This document shows positions 8,955 to 19,164 of a stretch of DNA of 64,000 nt, piece by piece. The notes under the pieces are model-generated. The model did no database searches. It saw nothing but the letters and a program-made list of their open reading frames with translations, and had not been told where the DNA came from. Source of the stretch: Candidatus Nitrotoga sp. HW29 (GTDB lineage Bacteria > Pseudomonadota > Gammaproteobacteria > Burkholderiales > Gallionellaceae); the NCBI RefSeq assembly GCF_924101635.2, contig NZ_CAKMAA020000055.1, forward strand, positions 1-64,000, given 5' to 3'. The translations under genes were made by a program, and so were the position numbers. Positions within the stretch are counted from its first letter, which is position 1. Every line of letters begins with the position of its first letter.

Positions 8955-9941
8955 TCATTTTTGATAACGATTCACTGCGTTGTTGTGTTCATTTAACGTA
9001 TTTGAAAATTGTGAGCTGCCATTCCCGCGCGCCACGAAGTACAGTGCATCGGTCGAAGCCGGATGGAGAGTTGCCTGTATCGAAGCTAGTCCAGGCAGCG
9101 CAATCGGAGTAGGTGGCATGCCTGCACGGGTATAAGTGTTGTACGATGTATCAGCCAGCAAGTCACGCTTGCGCAAATTACCATCGAAACTCTCTCCCAA
9201 TCCATAAATAACGGTTGGATCAGTTTGCAGCAGCATACCCTTGCGTAGACGGTTGATAAATACGGCCGCTATCATGCCGCGATCACTTGCCTGCCCCGTT
9301 TCTTTTTCCACGATAGAGGCCAGAATCAACGCCTCATAAGCCGACTTAAAAGGTAAGTCAGGCGTACGCTCTTGCCAACTTTCCTGCAGATGCAATTGCA
9401 TCGTCTTATAGGCGCGTTTAAGCAAGACGAAGTCACTTGTGCCTTTGACGAAATAATAGGTATCGGGGAAAAATAGCCCTTCGGCATATGGTTCCGCTGC
9501 ATCGATACGTCGCAAAATTTCCGCTTCGGGCAAGCTTGCACTATCATGCCGAATAGCCGGATTGGTATTCAATGCCGTGCGGAATTGATTGAATGTCCAA
9601 CCTTCAATTACGCTGAATTTACTTTGGGCAGCCTGCCCATCTGTCACGACAGCTAATAATTCCAACATTGTAACTGGGGTTGCCAACTCATAGTTGCCAG
9701 CCTGTATCTGTGCAGACTTGCCCAATACACGCGCCAACCAGACAAATATCCAATCGTTGGGTAACACGCCAGCCTGTTGCATCTGCCGTGCCGCAGCCTT
9801 CAAGCTGCTACCCTGGTCAAGAGAAAATTCCAGAGGAAGCATGGCAAAGGTCAACGGACGAATTACATAATAGCCAATGGCACTCGCCAACAGCACCACC
9901 AAAAGTAACGCCATAACCAGTAAGCGTTTAATCGTGCGCAT
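8955..9941 (-). CDS. mltG: Endolytic murein transglycosylase MltG
   Basis: A 328-residue inner-membrane lytic transglycosylase (YceG family) that cuts nascent peptidoglycan strands and so sets glycan length. One N-terminal membrane helix (about 6-28) leads into a LysM-like region and then the catalytic domain, with ASIVEKETG carrying the catalytic Glu212, followed by VFINRLRKGMLLQTDPTVIYG and YNTYTRAGMPPTPI. The start overlaps the end of pabC by 14 bases. The pabC-mltG pairing is common in proteobacteria. Confidence 0.96.
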   Translation of the reverse strand: MRTIKRLLVMALLLVVLLASAIGYYVIRPLTFAMLPLEFSLDQGSSLKAAARQMQQAGVLPNDWIFVWLARVLGKSAQIQAGNYELATPVTMLELLAVVTDGQAAQSKFSVIEGWTFNQFRTALNTNPAIRHDSASLPEAEILRRIDAAEPYAEGLFFPDTYYFVKGTSDFVLLKRAYKTMQLHLQESWQERTPDLPFKSAYEALILASIVEKETGQASDRGMIAAVFINRLRKGMLLQTDPTVIYGLGESFDGNLRKRDLLADTSYNTYTRAGMPPTPIALPGLASIQATLHPASTDALYFVARGNGSSQFSNTLNEHNNAVNRYQK

Positions 9942-10761
9942 GGTTCAACCATTCCTGCACTTGCATGGAAATCGGGTGGTCGTTCCATTCAACACCTGAC
10001 AATTCGCGCACCGGCCATAAACCAATCACACTATTCACCAAGAATATTTCGTCAGCAACCAGCAATTCTGCCAGTCCAAACTGCCTGATCCAGCACGGTA
10101 CGCCATGTTCCGCAGCCCACTCTATCACACGCTCACGCTGTATACCGGCCACGCCACAACTCGTTAAATTCGGCGTAAACAATTCACCGTTCCGTACCAT
10201 GAACAAATTGCTGCGAATACCTTCAATCACATTGCCCAACATATCCAGTAATAGTCCCTCTGCAATATCCGGATCACTCCATTCCATAGCAGCTAGAACA
10301 TTTTCCAAACGATTAAGGTGCTTGATGCCCGCCAGTTTCGGTTGATGAGCCAAACGTAAATCGCATAATCGGAGCCTGATACCGTGCGAATAATTTCTGT
10401 CTGGATAATCAAGTGCAGAAGTAAGACTTAATATGCGTGTCGGAATCATATTTTCGACTGGAGCATAGCCACGCGCCGTTTGTTCGCCACGTGTAATGAT
10501 TATTTTTGCAACACCATCGGGCCGTTGTTCCATCAAACGCCGCAATTCTTCAAAAAGCAGGGCCGCTTCTGGACAAGTGATACGCAATGCAAAACAATCC
10601 TGTTGCAACTTGCGATAATGACGCGGCCAACACTGTATGTATCCACCTATTACACGCAGCGTGCGAAATACACCATCTCCGTATAACAAACTGCGGTCAT
10701 GGACACTAACCTGATCTCCCGGCACGCCATTGATCAGTATATAGTTCCTTGAGACGTGCAA
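9928..10761 (-). CDS. pabC: Aminodeoxychorismate lyase
   Basis: A 277-residue fold-type IV PLP enzyme that converts 4-amino-4-deoxychorismate to p-aminobenzoate and pyruvate for folate synthesis. Seen are NGVPGDQVSVHDRSLLYGDG at the N-terminus, the Schiff-base lysine in GIKHLNRLENVLA (Lys147) and the cofactor phosphate region near GIRSNLFMV. It lies six bases after fabF, as in many proteobacterial acpP-fabF-pabC-mltG clusters. The related branched-chain aminotransferases share the fold, but length and context favour PabC. Confidence 0.93.
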   Translation of the reverse strand: MHVSRNYILINGVPGDQVSVHDRSLLYGDGVFRTLRVIGGYIQCWPRHYRKLQQDCFALRITCPEAALLFEELRRLMEQRPDGVAKIIITRGEQTARGYAPVENMIPTRILSLTSALDYPDRNYSHGIRLRLCDLRLAHQPKLAGIKHLNRLENVLAAMEWSDPDIAEGLLLDMLGNVIEGIRSNLFMVRNGELFTPNLTSCGVAGIQRERVIEWAAEHGVPCWIRQFGLAELLVADEIFLVNSVIGLWPVRELSGVEWNDHPISMQVQEWLNHAHD

Positions 10762-10766
10762 GCGTT

Positions 10767-12005
10767 TTAGACCTTACGAAACACCAAAGTAGCATTGGTA
10801 CCGCCAAAGCCGAATGAATTGGACATGGCAACATTAATCGTCATGTCACGCGCAATATTGGGCACATAATCCATATCACAAGCCTCATCCTGCTCGAAAA
10901 TATTTATGGTGGGTGGTGCAATTTGATGATAAATGCCGAGCGCGGAAAATATAGCCTCTACACCACCTGCAGCACCCAGTAGATGTCCCGTCATGGATTT
11001 GGTGGAACTAACTTTGACCTTCATCGCGTGTTCACCTAAACAACGCTTCATTGCCATAGTCTCAGCCAAGTCGCCTAACGGAGTAGACGTGCCATGCGCA
11101 TTAATATAATCCACCTGATCCACATTAAGGCCAGCATTACGCAGGGCATTATTCATACAACGTGCAGCACCCTCGCCATCCTCGCGCGGTGCGGTCATGT
11201 GATATGCATCGGCACTCATACCATAACCTGCCACTTCCGCGTAAATTTTCGCACCGCGGGATTTAGCATGCTCATATTCTTCCAGCACTAAAACCCCAGC
11301 ACCTTCTCCCATCACAAAGCCATCGCGTTCTTTGTCCCATGGACGGCTAGCGGTGGCAGGATCATCATTACGGGTGGAAAGCGCTCGTGCAGATGCAAAC
11401 CCTCCTAACGCAAGCGCGCAAACTGACCCTTCCGAACCACCCGCGACCATAATGTCGGCATCACCATATTCAATCAACCGGGCAGATTCACCTATGCAAT
11501 GAGTCGCTGTCGAGCAGGCGGTCACCATGGATAAATTAGGCCCTTTAAAGCCATACATGATGGACAAATTGCCAGAAATCATGTTAATAATTGTACCCGG
11601 AATAAAGAACGGGGAAATCTTGCGTGGACCAGCCGCCAGATAGTCGTTATGACTATTTTCAATCATCGGCAATCCGCCAATACCAGATCCAATATTGACA
11701 CCGATGCGTTCGGCGTTTTGCTCAGTTACCTCAATCCCAGCATCCTTAATTGCCTCCATACCAGCCGCCAAACCGTAATGAATAAACACATCCATACGTC
11801 GAGCATCCTTGGCAGAGAGAAATTTGTCCACATCAAACCCCTGCACCTCCCCAGCAATTCTCGATGAAAACAAGCTGGCATCGAAACGAGTAATACGAGT
11901 AATACCCGATTTACCATCAACAATATTTTGCCATGCTTGGGTAATTCCTGTCCCAACGGGCGAAACAATACCCAGGCCAGTAATGACGACTCTGCGTTTT
12001 GCCAA
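10767..12005 (-). CDS. fabF: 3-oxoacyl-ACP synthase II (FabF)
   Basis: A 412-residue thiolase-fold condensing enzyme that extends acyl-ACP with malonyl-ACP in fatty acid synthesis. The catalytic triad is intact: Cys164 in TACSTATHC, His304 in [11 protein letters not shown] and His341 in [12 protein letters not shown]. The N-terminus [15 protein letters not shown] is typical. It follows acpP by 40 bases and has the usual length. Confidence 0.97.
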   Translation of the reverse strand: MAKRRVVITGLGIVSPVGTGITQAWQNIVDGKSGITRITRFDASLFSSRIAGEVQGFDVDKFLSAKDARRMDVFIHYGLAAGMEAIKDAGIEVTEQNAERIGVNIGSGIGGLPMIENSHNDYLAAGPRKISPFFIPGTIINMISGNLSIMYGFKGPNLSMVTACSTATHCIGESARLIEYGDADIMVAGGSEGSVCALALGGFASARALSTRNDDPATASRPWDKERDGFVMGEGAGVLVLEEYEHAKSRGAKIYAEVAGYGMSADAYHMTAPREDGEGAARCMNNALRNAGLNVDQVDYINAHGTSTPLGDLAETMAMKRCLGEHAMKVKVSSTKSMTGHLLGAAGGVEAIFSALGIYHQIAPPTINIFEQDEACDMDYVPNIARDMTINVAMSNSFGFGGTNATLVFRKV

Positions 12006-12045
12006 ACCGAACTCCGTTATTTTAGGAAAAAAGCGAAAGAATGAA

Positions 12046-12282
12046 TTACTTAGGATGATCGTTAATGTAATCGATTGCCTGCTGCACCGTGGTTATTTTT
12101 TCAGCATCTTCGTCCGGGATTTCACACTCGAACTCTTCTTCCAGCGCCATCACCAGCTCAACCGTGTCCAATGAGTCGGCACCCAGATCATTAACGAACG
12201 AGGACTCATTTTTCACTTCAGTCTCGTTTACACCGAGTTGTTCAGCAACGATTTTTTTAACGCGTTGTTCGATATTAGACAT
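12046..12282 (-). CDS. acpP: Acyl carrier protein
   Basis: A 78-residue acidic four-helix carrier of growing acyl chains. The phosphopantetheine is attached to Ser37 in [12 protein letters not shown]. The start MSNIEQRVK was chosen because AGGGAG lies just upstream; a longer frame begins 23 codons earlier but is not typical. The neighbours usually found upstream (fabD, fabG) are absent; instead a dedicated promoter precedes the gene. Confidence 0.97.
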   Translation of the reverse strand: MSNIEQRVKKIVAEQLGVNETEVKNESSFVNDLGADSLDTVELVMALEEEFECEIPDEDAEKITTVQQAIDYINDHPK

Positions 12283-12323
12283 GTAACTCTCCCTACTCTG
12301 GTTAAAGTTCAAAAAGCCCCGGC

Positions 12324-12351
12324 ATTCTACCAAACTTACCTCAAATTCCAA
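12324..12351 (-). promoter_or_regulatory. Candidate acpP promoter
   Basis: Minus strand TTGGAA (12346-12351), 16 bases, TAGAAT (12324-12329), giving a leader of about 35 bases before acpP. This fits a housekeeping sigma-70 promoter and explains how acpP is expressed without fabDG upstream. Confidence 0.6.
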
Positions 12352-12471
12352 ACTACCAGCCTATTTCAATACGAAATATGTCTGAAGCGTAATTGTATTT
12401 CTACCGAGAAATAAGTCTTAAATTGAATAATCGATGGATGTAAATTCAAAAGTCCTCGTATCAATCCGCAC

Positions 12472-12493
12472 AAAAAAAGTGAGCCATGCTTAC
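12472..12493 (-). terminator. Probable pssA terminator
   Basis: On the minus strand a six-base stem (GTAAGC/GCTCAC, one mismatch) with a three-base loop is followed directly by seven T. It lies about 30 bases after the pssA stop codon. Confidence 0.5.
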
Positions 12494-12523
12494 TCCCGCC
12501 AGCGCACCCTCTTTTACTATCCT

Positions 12524-13276
12524 CTACGTGGTTGGATTAGAGGTTTTTTTTCGAAAACCCAGCAGCCACAACACATAACCAGATAGGGCATAGCACAAAA
12601 AAAGTAGAAACAGCACTCCGGGCGGATAGCTGGAAATCAGTATAAAAAATAACGCGACCAAGATAATCACGATAAACGGCACGCTCTTGCGCATATTAAA
12701 ATCTTTAAAACTGTAAAAGCGCACGTTACTCACCATGCTCAAACCGGCAAACACCGTGAGGATGACAGCATACCAACGCGCTTCTTGACCACTAAAATGA
12801 TTGTCCAGCATCACCCAAACGAAGCCTGCAATCACTGCAGCAGCTGCAGGGCTGGGCAACCCTTGGAAAAATCTCTTATCCACCGTTTCAATATTAGCGT
12901 TGAAGCGTGCCAACCGTAACGCCGTACCCGCACAATAAATAAAGGCTGCGAACCAACCCAACTTACCCAAGTCTTTAAAGGCCCATTCATACATCAACAA
13001 AGAGGGAGCCACACCAAACGATACCATGTCAGACAGACTATCATATTCCGCTCCAAACTCACTTTGAGTGCGGGTCAATCGCGCCACGCGACCATCCAGA
13101 CCATCTAGTACCATCGCAATAAAAATTGCTACGGCAGCAAATTCAAACTTGCTATTCATTGCCTGCACAATGGCGTAGAAACCGGCGAATAATGCCGCCG
13201 TAGTCAATAAATTGGGTAGCAGGTAGATACTGCGCCTGCGTAGATTCATCGGCGTTCTGTCATCGAGATCAATCAT
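12524..13276 (-). CDS. pssA: CDP-diacylglycerol-serine O-phosphatidyltransferase
   Basis: A 250-residue membrane CDP-alcohol phosphatidyltransferase that makes phosphatidylserine from CDP-diacylglycerol and L-serine. The family motif is DGLDGRVARLTRTQSEFGAEYDSLSD in outline: Asp-Gly near 59-62, Ala-Arg, Gly and two Asp downstream. About six to eight hydrophobic helices follow. The next gene on the strand upstream is psd, so the two steps to phosphatidylethanolamine are adjacent. Confidence 0.95.
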   Translation of the reverse strand: MIDLDDRTPMNLRRRSIYLLPNLLTTAALFAGFYAIVQAMNSKFEFAAVAIFIAMVLDGLDGRVARLTRTQSEFGAEYDSLSDMVSFGVAPSLLMYEWAFKDLGKLGWFAAFIYCAGTALRLARFNANIETVDKRFFQGLPSPAAAAVIAGFVWVMLDNHFSGQEARWYAVILTVFAGLSMVSNVRFYSFKDFNMRKSVPFIVIILVALFFILISSYPPGVLFLLFLCYALSGYVLWLLGFRKKTSNPTT

Positions 13277-13306
13277 GATTTTGAAATTTTCTCATCATAA
13301 TTAACT

Positions 13307-13957
13307 TTAGTTCTTGGCTAAAACTGCCAGTATCGTAGTCGTTGCGTAGACTTTATCACCAATAGATACGTTCACGACAGCCGTCAGTGGCAAGTACACA
13401 TCCACGCGCGAACCGAAGCGGATGAAGCCGTATCGCTGACCACGTGTCAGAATAGCGCCTTCCTGTACATAACACAGGATACGACGGGCTATCAATCCGG
13501 CCACCTGCACACTAGTTACGTCTTGCCCATCAGCCCTTTTAATCCATATGGCATTTCGTTCATTTTCCAACGAAGCCTTTGCCAGATCAGCATTCACGAA
13601 CTTGCCAGGAAAATACTGGATACGCTTCACTTGACCATCTATCGGACTGCGGTTGGAATGCACATTAAATACATTCATAAACACACTGATCTTGATGGCA
13701 TCGCGCTGTACATATGGATCCTGCGTGCGCTCCACCGCCACAATGCGACCATCAGCTGGTGATAACACTGCATCTGCATCCTGTGGAATTTCACGCGGTG
13801 GATCACGAAAAAATTGCAGAACAAACAACGCAATCAACCAAAATAGTAGCGACCACACACCGCCACCAAAATAAGATACCAAGCTAGCAATGAATACGGC
13901 GACGGCCAAGAAGGGCCACCCCTCGCGTGCAATGATTGGGTGGGGATAATTAGACAT
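13307..13957 (-). CDS. psd: Phosphatidylserine decarboxylase proenzyme
   Basis: A 216-residue short-form phosphatidylserine decarboxylase that produces phosphatidylethanolamine at the inner membrane. Two N-terminal hydrophobic helices (about 14-50) precede the catalytic domain with [28 protein letters not shown] and the self-cleavage site RFGSR, whose Ser becomes the pyruvoyl group. The start MSNYPHPI is preferred as family-typical, though its ribosome binding site is weak; a start 17 codons upstream exists. Confidence 0.95.
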   Translation of the reverse strand: MSNYPHPIIAREGWPFLAVAVFIASLVSYFGGGVWSLLFWLIALFVLQFFRDPPREIPQDADAVLSPADGRIVAVERTQDPYVQRDAIKISVFMNVFNVHSNRSPIDGQVKRIQYFPGKFVNADLAKASLENERNAIWIKRADGQDVTSVQVAGLIARRILCYVQEGAILTRGQRYGFIRFGSRVDVYLPLTAVVNVSIGDKVYATTTILAVLAKN

Positions 13958-14022
13958 TAGAAGAGGAAAACAAAGAATGGATTTATAGATGCGGGGATTG
14001 CACAACAAGAATCGTGTAGCTT

Positions 14023-14067
14023 AGGATTGAGAGTGCTCCAGCACCCACTATTGAAACTCTCAATCCT
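14023..14067. terminator. Hairpin between ilvC and psd
   Basis: Perfect 12-base arms (aggattgagagt and its complement) enclose 21 bases, which contain a smaller inner stem. There is no T-run, so it may be a factor-dependent terminator or an mRNA 3'-end stabiliser for ilvC. Confidence 0.5.
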
Positions 14068-14084
14068 GGCTCTTCTATCCATTC

Positions 14085-15128
<1,044 letters not shown>

Positions 15129-15620
15129 TTAAAGTTTTAAAATACGGTCACCGCGCCCAATGCCAGACGCGCCAGTACGCACGGTTTCCAGAATTAAGCT
15201 GCGATCTATGGCTTGCAAGAAACTTTCCAGCTTTTGACAGGCACCGGTTAATTCAATAGTGTAAGTTTTATCCGATACATCGATAATGCATCCACGAAAA
15301 ATATCCGTCATGCGCTTCATTTCCTCGCGCACCGCACCCTCCGCACGCACTTTCACCAACATTAACTCACGCTCCAGATGTCCACCTTCACTCAGATCCA
15401 TCACCGCGACTACTTCAATCAGTTTATTAAGCTGCTTGTAAATCTGCTCGATCACCTCGTCAGAACCACTGGTTACTATAGTCATTCGCGATAGAGTGGC
15501 ATTTTCTGTGGGCGCCACGGTGAGAGACTCGATGTTGTAGCCACGCGCTGAAAACAACCCGGAAACACGCGACAAGGCGCCTGCCTCATTTTCCATCAAC
15601 AGGGAAATAATATGCCGCAT
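15129..15620 (-). CDS. ilvH: Acetolactate synthase small (regulatory) subunit
   Basis: A 163-residue regulatory subunit with an N-terminal ACT domain (RHIISLLMENEAGALSRVSGLF, with the GALSRV effector loop) and a C-terminal second domain. It binds valine for feedback inhibition and raises the activity of the large subunit. Its ATG shares one base with the ilvB stop codon (TAATG), so translation is probably coupled. Confidence 0.96.
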   Translation of the reverse strand: MRHIISLLMENEAGALSRVSGLFSARGYNIESLTVAPTENATLSRMTIVTSGSDEVIEQIYKQLNKLIEVVAVMDLSEGGHLERELMLVKVRAEGAVREEMKRMTDIFRGCIIDVSDKTYTIELTGACQKLESFLQAIDRSLILETVRTGASGIGRGDRILKL

Positions 15621-17326
15621 TACAAATCCTCCGCCAGAATCACTTCAGACAAGCCCTTACCACCCTGTACCATGGGGAATACATTCTCAGTTTGGTCTGT
15701 TATGAAATCCATGAATACCAGTTGTTGCTTACGCCCAAATGCTTCTTTCAATGCAGGCTCCACATCTGATGGCTTCTCAATGCGCATACCAACATGACCA
15801 TACGCTTCCGCCAACTTCACAAAATCGGGCAGCGCATCCATATAAGATTCAGCATAACGGTTACCATGAAAGAACTGCTGCCACTGGCGCACCATCCCTA
15901 GATAACGGTTATTTAACATGATAATTTTGAGTGGCAATTGAAATTGTTTACAGGTAGAGAGTTCCTGAATGCACATTTGAATACTGCCTTCTCCAGTAAC
16001 GCACGCTACATGCGCATCTGGATGAGCTAATTGCACACCCATTGCGGCGGGTAAACCGAAGCCCATGGTACCCAGCCCACCGGAATTAATCCAGCGACGC
16101 GGTTTATCAAATTTGTAGTATTGCGCCGCCCACATTTGATGCTGTCCAACGTCGGAGGTGATGAAGGCATCGCCCTGGGTAACTTCATACAACTTTTCGA
16201 TCACGAACTGGGGCTTAATTATCTCATCCGATTTTTTGTAGACAAGGCTATTCTTGCCGCGCCATTCCTTAATTTGCGCCCACCACGGCGCAATCGCCTG
16301 CTGATCAGGTTTTTTCTGACTACCGTGCAATTCCGCCAGCAGATCATTTAACACATGAGCCACATCGCCGACGATGGGCAAATCCACCTTCACCCGTTTA
16401 GAAATTGAGGACGGATCAATATCGATGTGAATGATCTTGCGTTTTTCCTGATTAAAGTGCTTAACATTGCCAACCACGCGATCATCAAAACGTGCTCCCA
16501 CGGCCAGCAGTACATCACAATACTGCATCCCCATGTTTGCTTCATACGTACCATGCATACCCAACATTCCAACAAATTGCTTATCTGTCGCCGGATAGCC
16601 ACCCAAACCCATCAAGGTGTTAGTACAGGGGAAGCCCAGCAAATGTACGAGCTCAGTCAATTGTTTAGACGCATCAGCCAGGATCACGCCGCCACCCGCA
16701 TAAATCATCGGCCGTTTGGCTGCCAGCAGCAACTGCACAGCACTTTTGATCTGCTCCAAATCACTATGCTGAGCCGGATTATAGGAGCGGATACTCACCG
16801 ATGCGGGATAGCTGAACTCCGTCTTTTGACAGGATATATCTTTCGGAATATCCACCAGCACTGGCCCAGGACGGCCACTTTTGGCAAGATAAAATGCCTT
16901 CTTAATGGTGCTAGCGATTTCCTTAACGTCTTTAACCAAGAAATTATGCTTTACGCACGGTCGCGTTATACCAACAGTATCCACCTCCTGAAAAGCATCT
17001 TCGCCGATGGCATAAGTCGGCACTTGGCCACTGATAATTACCATAGGAATAGAATCCATATAGGCAGTAGCAATGCCTGTGACCGCATTGGTTACCCCGG
17101 GACCAGAGGTAACCAATGCAACCCCCACCTTATCAGTAGAACGTGCGTATCCGTCAGCAGCATGTATCGCAGCCTGCTCATGACGAACGAGTATATGTTT
17201 AACCTGATCCTGAGTGAACAACGCATCGTAAATGTGCAAGACCGCACCACCAGGGTACCCGAACACATATTCAGCGTCCTCTTCCTGCAAACATCTAATG
17301 GTTATTTCCGCGCCCGTCAGTTCCAT
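15620..17326 (-). CDS. ilvB: Acetolactate synthase large (catalytic) subunit
   Basis: A 568-residue ThDP-dependent enzyme that condenses two pyruvates to acetolactate, or pyruvate with 2-oxobutyrate. Present are the catalytic Glu in LVRHEQAAIHAADGYAR, the FAD-binding middle domain, and the ThDP motif VTGEGSIQMCIQEL ending at LNNRYLGMVRQWQ; here the usual GDG is GEG. The length is normal. Whether the isozyme should be called ilvB or ilvI cannot be told from sequence alone. Confidence 0.96.
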   Translation of the reverse strand: MELTGAEITIRCLQEEDAEYVFGYPGGAVLHIYDALFTQDQVKHILVRHEQAAIHAADGYARSTDKVGVALVTSGPGVTNAVTGIATAYMDSIPMVIISGQVPTYAIGEDAFQEVDTVGITRPCVKHNFLVKDVKEIASTIKKAFYLAKSGRPGPVLVDIPKDISCQKTEFSYPASVSIRSYNPAQHSDLEQIKSAVQLLLAAKRPMIYAGGGVILADASKQLTELVHLLGFPCTNTLMGLGGYPATDKQFVGMLGMHGTYEANMGMQYCDVLLAVGARFDDRVVGNVKHFNQEKRKIIHIDIDPSSISKRVKVDLPIVGDVAHVLNDLLAELHGSQKKPDQQAIAPWWAQIKEWRGKNSLVYKKSDEIIKPQFVIEKLYEVTQGDAFITSDVGQHQMWAAQYYKFDKPRRWINSGGLGTMGFGLPAAMGVQLAHPDAHVACVTGEGSIQMCIQELSTCKQFQLPLKIIMLNNRYLGMVRQWQQFFHGNRYAESYMDALPDFVKLAEAYGHVGMRIEKPSDVEPALKEAFGRKQQLVFMDFITDQTENVFPMVQGGKGLSEVILAEDL

Positions 17327-17365
17327 GTCAAACTACCTTAGCAAACAATAATTAAAGAACCGTGC

Positions 17366-17394
17366 AAGATAAAGGTTAGACGCATTTTGGTCAA
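17366..17394 (-). promoter_or_regulatory. Promoter of the ilvBHC operon
   Basis: Minus strand TTGACC (17389-17394), 17 bases, TATCTT (17366-17371). Initiation would give a leader of roughly 33 bases, too short for a classical peptide attenuator. The remaining intergenic DNA up to the sigma-factor gene (17395-17615) shows no supported gene. Confidence 0.72.
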
Positions 17395-17615
17395 CCCCCT
17401 GCCAGAACGAGATTAACAATTATCTATTGATTTATGATGAAGTTTGTTAGCATGAGTCACTTATTAAATAATTAGAACATCCATGCAAATTAAAAAAATC
17501 ATCCCAATCGCAATACTGCTCTAAAAATCTATTTATTTGCATATTTTAAAGACATTTAGCGCCGTGTAATTTTTGGCACTTTGAATATTAAAATTTGGGT
17601 AATCATTGAATTCCA

Positions 17616-18227
17616 ATGTTGCCCGGTAGCTATCACCCATCAGGGGAGCATTTCAAACTGGCCAGCCACGACGAACTTTCCGGATTTCTTGCTGAAACCG
17701 AACGCCGCGCCTACAAACAAGCATTGTTTGCGATACGTAACGAATCTGTGGCGCTAGATATCGTACAAGACTCTATGCTTAAGCTTGCCGAAAAATATGG
17801 CGGCAAACCTGTGAATGAGTTGCCCATGTTATTTCAGCGTATCCTGCAGAACACTATTCGCGACCATTGTAGAAGGCAGAAAGTGCGCTCGAGATGGGTT
17901 TCGCTGATGTCCTCGCTGGTTCCACAGCACGAGGAGGCTGAATATGAGCCCCTGGATAGCCTTCAGGACGAAGACAACAACAGCCAAAGTCTTACTCCTG
18001 ATGCATCTTTTGAGCAATCCCAACTTATTGCTCTGATTGAAGAAGCATTAATCATTCTTCCAGCACGTCAACGAGAGGCCTTTCTGTTGCGTTATTGGGA
18101 GGATATGGATACGACAGAAACGGCGGCGATCATGGGTTGCTCGGAAGGGAGCGTCAAAACACACTGTTCACGCGCTACCCATAGCCTCGCACTCATCTTG
18201 AGGAAAAAAGGAGTTCACTTGCCATGA
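17616..18227 (+). CDS. ECF-type RNA polymerase sigma factor
   Basis: A 203-residue sigma-70 family protein with region 2 (ETERRAYKQALFAIRNESVALDIVQDSMLKLAEKY in outline, about 27-62), LFQRILQNTIRDHCRRQKVR for the rest of region 2, and a C-terminal region 4 helix-turn-helix (LPARQREAFLLRYWEDMDTTETAAIMGCSEGSVKTH in outline). No anti-sigma factor is recognisable. The stop codon overlaps the next ATG (ATGA). The sigma/DUF3619/DUF3106 order recurs in betaproteobacteria; the target genes are unknown. Confidence 0.88.
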   Translation: MLPGSYHPSGEHFKLASHDELSGFLAETERRAYKQALFAIRNESVALDIVQDSMLKLAEKYGGKPVNELPMLFQRILQNTIRDHCRRQKVRSRWVSLMSSLVPQHEEAEYEPLDSLQDEDNNSQSLTPDASFEQSQLIALIEEALIILPARQREAFLLRYWEDMDTTETAAIMGCSEGSVKTHCSRATHSLALILRKKGVHLP

Positions 18228-18568
18228 AGAAAGAGGGGCTGAACCATGAAAATATCAAGCAATTGCTTAACCATTCCGTCACACAACTCGAACGACCTAC
18301 ACTGACACGCCTGCACCATGCACGAGAGCAAGCTATGGCACGCTATAGCACACGTAACACTGAGCCTGTATTTGTCCGAGCTGGACATGCCATATGGCAT
18401 GCCTTCGGTACTCAACACAAGTCGCGCTTGTGGGCTACCACTTTGCTAGCTGCGATTATTTTGTTTAGCGCTACAGCTTATTGGAGTCAAATTACAAAAT
18501 CGGATACCACCGACGTAGATATCGCCATTCTGACTGGTGATTTGCCCATGCACTTTTATGTTGACTGA
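18224..18568 (+). CDS. DUF3619-family membrane protein
   Basis: A 114-residue protein with a helical N-terminal half (LNHSVTQLERPTLTRLHHARE), one membrane helix (LWATTLLAAIILFSATAYW, about 70-88) and a short acidic tail ending DLPMHFYVD. This layout matches DUF3619 proteins encoded next to ECF-type sigma factors. A single membrane helix beside a sigma factor could suggest a regulatory partner, but no anti-sigma zinc motif is visible. It is translationally coupled to the sigma gene. Confidence 0.78.
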   Translation: MKKEGLNHENIKQLLNHSVTQLERPTLTRLHHAREQAMARYSTRNTEPVFVRAGHAIWHAFGTQHKSRLWATTLLAAIILFSATAYWSQITKSDTTDVDIAILTGDLPMHFYVD

Positions 18569-18576
18569 TACAAGTT

Positions 18577-18987
18577 ATGTACCTCATCCGCCATTACCTG
18601 CTCACATTCAGCGTTGTCATACTTTTGTTTCTGCCAGTGATAGCTGAGGCACAAACATGGGACAATCTCACTCAAGCGCAACGAGAAGCATTGGCTCCGC
18701 TCTCCAAAGAATGGAATACACTGCAAACACAGCAGCAGCAACGCCTCATCAATCTGGCAAAACACTATCCACAGCTGGATGCAGTACAGAAACAACGCCT
18801 GCACAACAGGCTGGAGAAATGGAGCAAATTAACGCCCGAACAACGTAACCATGCCCGCGAAAAATTCCAGGCATTTAGCAAAATTCCTTTGGAAACACGC
18901 GAACAAGTCAAACAAATGATTCGCCAACAAGACGCTCAAAAATTAAGCATACCTGCTGCAAATCCTGTATTAACCAACACGCCATAA
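18577..18987 (+). CDS. DUF3106-family exported protein
   Basis: A 136-residue protein with a signal peptide (hydrophobic stretch about 9-23, cleavage likely after AEA) and a helical Gln/Arg-rich mature part: WDNLTQAQREALAPLSKEW, QQQRLINLAKHYP, RLEKWSKLTPEQRNHAREKF. This is the DUF3106 pattern, reminiscent of periplasmic helical Spy/CpxP-like proteins, although homology to those is not established. It is the third gene of the sigma-factor unit, eight bases after the previous stop. Confidence 0.78.
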   Translation: MYLIRHYLLTFSVVILLFLPVIAEAQTWDNLTQAQREALAPLSKEWNTLQTQQQQRLINLAKHYPQLDAVQKQRLHNRLEKWSKLTPEQRNHAREKFQAFSKIPLETREQVKQMIRQQDAQKLSIPAANPVLTNTP

Positions 18988-19101
18988 ACTTTTTGTTGCT
19001 TACCAATTATGTGCAGCTGCAATTTTAGAGCCATGAATTTTAAGCCTCCTGCTTTTTAACTTCATACGTTTCTTTAATATAGACCAATTTATATTGATGG
19101 A

Positions 19102-19135
19102 AGTAATAAAGCTCCTATATAGGAGCTTTATTACT
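19102..19135. terminator. 34-bp perfect palindrome, bidirectional terminator
   Basis: Arms agtaataaagctcctat and its exact complement meet without a spacer between the convergent DUF3106 gene and ssb. GC-rich centre arms flanked by A/T runs on both sides suit termination in both directions. Confidence 0.75.
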
Positions 19136-19164
19136 AAATACCTTACAGAGCAGTCGCAGATATT

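Noticed and set aside
16427-17341. 304-codon open frame opposite ilvB
   Set aside because: Shadow of a well-supported gene, with no ribosome binding site or recognisable domain.
17327-17365. Leader-peptide attenuator for ilvBHC
   Set aside because: The promoter found leaves only about 33 transcribed bases before the start codon, too little for a leader peptide and alternative hairpins.
17481-17523. Tiny frame resembling the start of a signal peptide (MQIKKIIPIAILL)
   Set aside because: It stops after 13 codons and has no continuing frame or clear ribosome binding site; could be a gene relic but not supportable.
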